Shown here: one piece after another, positions 58,582 through 64,000 of the stretch
How the letters are laid out: each line of letters starts with the position of its first letter
Numbering within the stretch: the first letter of the stretch is position 1
Origin: Pezicula radicicola
Taxonomy: Eukaryota; Ascomycota; Leotiomycetes; Helotiales; Dermateaceae
Reading direction: 5' to 3'
Assembly (NCBI GenBank): GCA_003008705.1
Contig: PDUO01000027.1
Coordinates: forward strand, 562,425 to 626,424
DNA: 64,000 nucleotides
The notes under the pieces: generated by a model
Told to the model about the DNA's origin: nothing
Databases searched by the model: none
The model's input: the letters and a program-made list of their open reading frames with translations, nothing else
Made by a program: the position numbers and the translations under genes

Positions 58582-59334
58582 CTAATCCTCGATTTCTTTA
58601 ACCGTTTCAAAACTGATCAACGGTGCTTTGGGATCCTTAATAAATTCTCCACCATTTGTTATGCCCACTTCTCCATCCTCATACATTACGTCATAGAGTA
58701 CCTCCATACTGTTTTTGACATCTTCGGATTTCGCCGCAACAGCATCTTTCCACCACTTTTCGGCCGGACCATACAACGCAAGCTTCTCGAGACAGGGAAA
58801 AGCGAGAGCGATGTGCGTAAACAAATGCTCTGAATGATACAAAAAGCAGCTAGGGGAGCAAACGTGTTCGACTCTCACGGAAAGTCTTCGAAGCTGATCA
58901 CACTCCTTGTCTGCCTGTCGATTTCCTGGGGAAAATGTAGTATGCTCGAAGAGTCTGTACTTCGCAACAGCCAATTCATCTCTGTCGAAGTCGAAGTAGA
59001 TTGGGTGACCATTGAGCTGAGTTGCGAAGGCGAGAGTGTAGATCTTCAATGCAGCTTCGCGCGAGTCGTGGTTTGCGTGCAGGATACCGGGAGTTGTTGC
59101 ATCTGTCTTCATGCCTATGAAATCTTGTGGAGTATGTGTTCGCGCTCGTAGCTTGTACCGATGCTTGGGTGCCATGGTGATTCTGCGAGGCTCAGGGACG
59201 GCAAATGACCAGATGATGAGTTGAACTTCCTTGGGAAGCTTCGGGAAAAACGTGAATGTGGGTGATTGGGAGGTTGAATTCGAAGGAAGCCGCAGCATGC
59301 CCGTCTGTGGTCGTGTAGACTTTGATTTGGCCAT
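58582..59334 (-). CDS. 2EXR-domain protein
   Basis: A 250-aa single-exon protein. It has the fungal 2EXR domain (PF20150 type), found in large families of uncharacterised proteins in plant-associated ascomycetes. The domain runs about residues 25-130: FTFFPKLPKEVQLIIWSFA followed by VPEPRRI (first ExR-like block). A second block near GILHANHDSREAALKIYTL resembles the usual NHDSRE signature. The C-terminal part (LFTHIALAFPCLEKLALYG) also fits the family. There is no signal peptide or membrane segment. The N-terminal 25 residues are Ser/Thr/Lys-rich. Start chosen as the first ATG after upstream stops. Function unknown. Confidence 0.88.
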   Translation of the reverse strand: MAKSKSTRPQTGMLRLPSNSTSQSPTFTFFPKLPKEVQLIIWSFAVPEPRRITMAPKHRYKLRARTHTPQDFIGMKTDATTPGILHANHDSREAALKIYTLAFATQLNGHPIYFDFDRDELAVAKYRLFEHTTFSPGNRQADKECDQLRRLSVRVEHVCSPSCFLYHSEHLFTHIALAFPCLEKLALYGPAEKWWKDAVAAKSEDVKNSMEVLYDVMYEDGEVGITNGGEFIKDPKAPLISFETVKEIED

Positions 59335-60480
59335 TCTGGAGTGCTTGTTCTTTGTGTGATCTTAAGTTTGGTGTGGATGGAAGTTGATGTTGACGTTATT
59401 GTTCCCAGGAGGGGTTTTTTTTGTTGTATTCGAATCCTGAAATGGAGTGGTGGAGGAAGTCGTTGCTTGGGTCGCGCTTGAATTATCTGCTTAGGAAGGC
59501 GCGACTGACTAGCACTTTAGCGACACGAAAGGGGCCCACATGACGTTATCAACAGTGAGTTTAATTCGCCAAACGCAATGATTTTTCTAGGTTTTGTATA
59601 AATCTGTGTGCCGACGAGTTTGTCCAAAGTGCAAGGCTGGGATTCCAGGCGATCCTCGGTAGCCCTATCTTGACACTTCCAACACTCTAAATTCAGCTCT
59701 TGGTCATGCCACAACTATGTACATTCTCACTTTATCTTCATCTTTGTTGTTGGGTTGTGAGAGATCTAGCTTTTGACATGGTTCCATGCACTTTGGGAAG
59801 GAGGAAGAATCACTGCAAACCACTGGGTCTTTCTAGTTTGGAATAGAAGAGCGTTCCTAAACCTAAGTACACCAAGATAAGCATCCCATTGTGATTTATC
59901 ATCATCGATTGCTACAGTAGATACAAAATACATTCACGTCAAATAAAGTAGAGGCCCACAGTGCAACGAATTAGAAAAAATCACTTATATTCTCTGCTGC
60001 CTTTCGACAATAATTTCAACTTGTCCAATCCTTCAAATCTAATGAGCTCACAGTTCTGGATTACTCAGACCGATTCAATACCTGATAAGCGTGAGCTTTT
60101 TCTTTGGAGATTTTCATTCGCCTTAGCGAGCCATTGTACGTAGGTAAGTACCAGTATTCAATTAGATCTCAGTACACGGCATAGAAAGTGAAACGCATAT
60201 TTAAAGGTCATGTATCAGTATCTTTGCGTTCAAAAACCCAGTATCCCTTAAAAGTGTGCCCTGAAGCTAGATATAAGTATCTTTACTAATTGAATATGTT
60301 AGATATTGTATCCATCATCATAAGCAACTCAGTCAAACCTGACAGTTTGTCAGTCTAAGCGAGGCATTTTGTCACAGTTAATATCGCGGTCACAAACAAG
60401 CTAATGTTGTAGTTTCGTAGCTATGCAGTATGATAACTCGATATACGCTCAACATCAACCAATTGTTGTAAAAGGAGTGA
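59335..60480. other. intergenic region
   Basis: It contains the promoter of the 2EXR gene. The 65-codon ORF at 59714-59517 is not supported. Nothing else was recognised. Confidence 0.4.
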
Positions 60481-61785
60481 TCCACAATATCATTTTTTAT
60501 ATATCCTGCGCGCACTGGAAATTCTGGTGGCCTACGAGTATTTGGACACGCGTTCGACCCCGCTCCCTCCTACAACAGCGCGCGGTCGATAAACTACTGG
60601 AAAGCACAGCTGGCATTTCGTGGGTTCTCAGCCGCAGGACAAAATGCAGATCATCTGAAGATTCGATTGAGAAATGCGGGAGTCAATGTAATGGATGCGG
60701 ATGTTGCAGAGGGAGGGGAGAGATTGGAGGAGGCGTTTCGGAGGAAGAGGAGGATACGGTTGAGGTTGAGGTTGAGGAGTGCACAGGAAGATCAAGAAGC
60801 AGAGAGATTGGCTGAAGAGCGGAGACGTTTGGAACAGAACGAAGGAGAGGAAAGTGATCGCGTAGAAAGAGCTGAGACGGAGGAGGAGGAAGATTTGACT
60901 ATTGATGATGTCTGCTTCCTCATAGCTGACTCTGATGAGATCTTACACCGCGACAAAATCTTTTTGCTTCTTGTTGCACAGATCAAACCTGGAAACTATG
61001 CAACTTATGATACCATTGCGAAAGCTTACTGGTATCGTTACGATGACAAGGTCAAAATCACTGGACGAAACGTTGGACCTGCGTTGAAGAGAAACAACGA
61101 GATTGCTGCACTCTTACCTATCCACCGTCTAATCCGCAAAAATGGCATGGGTTCTGTACCTGATTGGGGACCTCATGTTACAAATAGTTCACGGAATGCG
61201 GAACTCTTGAAGGCTGAGGGGTGCAAATTTGACTCGAGTGGAATGTTGAGATCTGCCATAAAATGGGGTGGACAGATGAAGTTCAATATGAATAGAAACC
61301 TACCAGACATAGATATGCCAGCAATAATGCTTGCAGACTACATTGCGGGTCTGTTCACACCCCAAGTAGCGCCTCCATCAAGCCCCAGACCAAGAACACG
61401 ACGAGAAGCTATTTCACAAGCCCGAGAAAAGTAGGAAGAATTGGAAGCTGAACTAACTGAACGAGCCGAGGCGGGAGAACGTACTCCACGAGAATGGAAG
61501 TTACTCGCCCTCGATCATCCAAGGGAATTTCTCTTGACAATATTCTTTGATGAGAACGGTCTCGATAAGAATGGTCCACCAGTACTTCTCAATGGCTTAG
61601 GGCCTAGTGGTCGTTGCCAACTTCATCAGCGGGCAGAGAGCCTAAAATTACATTCAAGGACGTGCTATAAAAATATTATGGTTATTGGATCAGGAAGGAA
61701 TTATCTTGGTGAACAGAAGTATGCACAGATTAACCGCCAAGTGGAATTGAACTGTTATACTCGACACGAAGAGGAATTGTGGTAA
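60481..61785 (+). pseudogene. SAP-like plus O6-alkylguanine-transferase-like (ATL) protein, one in-frame stop
   Basis: A frame open from 60481 to 61785 except for one TAG at 61432-61434, which could derive from CAG. First Met in frame is 60667. Early residues (YWKAQLAFRGFSAAGQNADH) resemble a SAP DNA-binding motif. An Arg/Glu-rich coiled region follows. At about 60950-61230 is a segment like the DNA-binding domain of methylated-DNA-cysteine methyltransferase (PF01035 type): FLLLVAQIKPGNYATYDTIA, NVGPALKRNN, then LPIHRLIRKNG, where the enzyme has PCHRV. The acceptor Cys is replaced by Ile, as in non-catalytic ATL proteins, where it is usually Trp. The C-terminal ~110 residues (after the TAG) are unrecognised. 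It may be the remnant of a multicopy gene or transposon cargo. Confidence 0.6.
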
Positions 61786-63765
61786 GGCGAACACGATGCG
61801 ACTTCATATCAAAATTGCATGCAGCTGTGGCAACTACGATTCAATAACAATCAAATCAGCCCTCCATTCTACCACCCTATGTTACTACCATACCACAGCA
61901 CAATTCCCTCCATCTGAATCGCTGCTACTCAAAGATGGTGTCCAAACAGGCCTCAGAAAAGAAAGTGGGCTCATAGTCTTCCTGGAGCCTAAGAGGCGTG
62001 GATATCACATTATCACAGAGTTCAAATGGTGTATGCCATTGTTGAAGTTTAGTATTTTGTCTGAGTCACGTGGTCAGACTCTCGGGTGTGTATATAGATC
62101 CTAATAATCAATTCTCGGTTGTCCTCCGGGACCGCAGACGCATTGGCCGTGTCGTTAGGTTTTATACATGTCTGTGTATCAAGTAGTGATTTGTGTGAAT
62201 CGCTATTTCTGTCTGAGATAGGACAATATGGGCCTTGGTAGATTGGCTATTCTGGACTCGGGAGGTCGCCTGGTACAAATAAGAGTGAACCCACGAATGA
62301 TACCGTTTGCGCACGACGATGGCTCGTTGAATCCTTTGGTAGATTCTTTTGTTCGTAGGACATGACATTACCAGTCTCTAGGGTACTCAAACCAAGTCTC
62401 GCGGGTAGGTTATATTCCCGATCGACTGAGATGTAGACGATCTGGTGCTCGCGCTATTAGAGTCATTGCTGCTTTCAAAGACGATGTTATACCATTGCTC
62501 GCCCAATTTGCTTGATTTCCTGGTGCTGTATGGTCGACTTATGTAGGATGAGCAGTTTAGGTGTATTACCCCCGTTGTGTACAGTACAACCGTGTACTGA
62601 GGCTTCATCTTACTCAGCTGCCTCTGAGATCCGGATTGCATAAACCTTTTAGCGAGGATACAGTGTTGAGAGTGGTCGTTGCCAAGTGTTTGATTCTGGG
62701 ATGTGATGTAGTTTGAGATAGCATTTAGTTCAATTTCCTGATTGTAATCAGGAGAAGGAACTCGCTTATGAAGGGGCCTCGCTTAAAGAAAGGGGTTTAT
62801 GCTGGAAGAAAGGTTTGAATATCTACTTTTATGACTATACAAGTGGCGATATCAAGTGCAGTTTTTGAAATAGTAGTAAAATTTTATAAGGGGAAGACTA
62901 TGATGAGACTCTTCCCAGGCAATGACTTGTGAAGGAGGAGCAGAGGAGTAGTTTTATAGTTTTCTCAAGCTCTATGTTGCTAGCAAACACATAGGATTGC
63001 CAATACAGAGGCAATCAGATGGAAATGCCCCATTTCAACTTATGGTAAATAGGGCAATCAATTCTACATTTCTGCCTTGCGTATCAGTCAATGCCTTAGC
63101 TTGCTACACCCTTAAGCGACGATAAAGGGGTGGTCGAATCCACAACCGAGAAATCATTCTCTGAATCAACACCAAAAAAAGTGCCAAAAAAGCGCAAAAA
63201 AACTCGATCTTCGGCGACTTTCTTGCACCTCACGAGAACAAACCCAGTATTTTAAATCACCCGTCTAGGAGCTAACAAGTTTGTTTTTTCGTATTCGTAA
63301 GCGGGGTTGGCGGCACCTATTATTTCCTCCTCTTCAAACAGAATTTGTCCTGGACCACTTACCACTGTGGCATGCCTGTTCTGTTTGTTGAAGAACTTTG
63401 GGTTATGATAAAATATAAAGCACATAGCAAGTTCTGGGCTAGCGTAGTTTGCTTGTTTACTCGGAAGTGGATTAGCGTAAGGGGCGGTAGCGCTGCTAAT
63501 TTGATCAACTTACTTGATGACACTGCTCAATAACCATTCACTCAAGGCCAATCTAAGTTGGGATCAATTCACCTATGAATTCTTCTTAGCTATAAATTAT
63601 GATTCTCATTCTACTTCCACTTCATCTTCTCTACATGCAACACAACAACAAATTCTCACACAACTCAACTTATCTACTGATCCAGAACGCAATCAACTTT
63701 CAAGCCAACAGAAAAACAACAAACAAGCTTCGAACCCTTCATTCAAAAGACAATTAGTTAGCAAG
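61786..63765. other. gene-free region and promoter of terminal gene
   Basis: No supported gene. The last part (from 63580) is the promoter and leader of the gene starting at 63766, with a TATA-like box at 63591. The octamer CTCGCTTA occurs twice at 62761 and 62778. Confidence 0.45.
63591..63597 (+). promoter_or_regulatory. TATA-like box
   Basis: TATAAAT lies 175 bp upstream of the ATG at 63766 and is followed by a C/A-rich, CAACA-containing leader. This is a plausible core promoter for the terminal secreted gene; no start site has been mapped. Confidence 0.4.
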
Positions 63766-64000
63766 ATGAAGAACCACAACTTCACCTTCCTCGCGCTCCT
63801 CTTTATACTTACCTTAGCCGGTGCCCTCCCCACATCGTCCAACACCTTCACGTCCGAAGCCAAGGTTTTCGCGCGCAACTCGGCCAATGACAAACTCTCC
63901 AACCCAGCTCTCATCAATGAATTATCCTCTCAAGCCCTCTCCCGCCGCGTCACTTGGCACAATACACCCTCTGCAGCGGAACAGGTCCTGGAACATGCAA
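63766..64000 (+). CDS. secreted protein, 3' partial
   Basis: The gene starts at 63766 and runs off the window after 78 codons, so length and identity are unknown. A signal peptide is clear: MKNHNFTFLALLFILTLAGA, with cleavage probably before LPTSSNTF. The next residues (FARNSANDKLSNPALINEL, then ALSRRVTWHN) contain a dibasic RR that may be a Kex2 site. A TATA-like box and a 40-codon upstream ORF precede it. No domain can be assigned. It could be an extracellular enzyme or small secreted protein. Confidence 0.75.
   Translation, partial: MKNHNFTFLALLFILTLAGALPTSSNTFTSEAKVFARNSANDKLSNPALINELSSQALSRRVTWHNTPSAAEQVLEHA

Noticed and set aside
1..64000. CRISPR arrays or bacterial-type operons
   Set aside because: No regularly spaced repeats and no prokaryotic features; the window is clearly fungal.

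Overview
The window is chromosomal DNA of a filamentous ascomycete. It has about 15 intron-bearing protein genes with short introns (about 49-70 nt, GTRNGT donors, CTAAC/CTAAT branch sites, YAG acceptors), long gene-free gaps, and transposons broken by stop codons of the kind left by repeat-induced point mutation (RIP). The gene set (PIR cell-wall protein, BtgC-type GH17 glucanase, BIM1/X325 copper protein, mitochondrial transhydrogenase, Doa1/PLAA, STRAP, SRR1, 2EXR) fits Pezizomycotina. I would guess Leotiomycetes/Helotiales (Sclerotiniaceae-like), but that lineage is inference. No bacterial operons, CRISPR arrays, rRNA or convincing tRNA genes were seen.

Layout. 1-14 kb: a PIR cell-wall protein (minus), a 2-oxoglutarate/Fe(II) oxygenase (minus), a ricin-B-like relic, an unknown membrane protein (plus), a composite Harbinger-like MITE with TTA target duplications, and a six-exon sulfatase (minus). 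14-24 kb: AT-rich decayed DNA, then a Tc1/mariner element inserted 35 bp beyond the stop codon of a 19-exon proton-translocating NAD(P) transhydrogenase (minus). That gene appears to need a 4-nt microexon. It is followed by an isochorismatase-family protein whose usual catalytic Asp is Asn. 25-37 kb: a membrane-anchored GH17 glucanase, a BTB/POZ protein, a CorA-like two-TM protein and a 732-aa protein of unknown function (all plus). 37-44 kb: a gene relic, Doa1/PLAA (minus) and STRAP (plus) sharing a divergent promoter, and a GPI-anchored BIM1-like copper protein (minus). 46-54 kb: an SRR1-domain protein with a very long Glu/Pro/Ser/Thr tail (plus), a seven-exon protein with a fungal STAND/NLR-type N-terminus (minus), and a small secreted protein (minus). 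55-64 kb: a second RIP-damaged Tc1-like transposase, a 2EXR protein (minus), a SAP plus O6-alkylguanine-transferase-like relic lacking the active Cys, and the 5' part of a secreted protein gene running off the end.

The genes do not form one pathway. Several act at the cell surface (PIR, GH17, BIM1-like, sulfatase, two small secreted proteins) and several are housekeeping (transhydrogenase, Doa1, STRAP, SRR1). Exon joins were derived by hand from reading frame, splice signals and family knowledge. No RNA evidence or database search was available. The most unusual items are the transhydrogenase microexon, the alkyltransferase-like relic, the Asn-for-Asp isochorismatase, the composite MITE, and an octamer (TAAGCGAG) that recurs far more often than expected in intergenic DNA.
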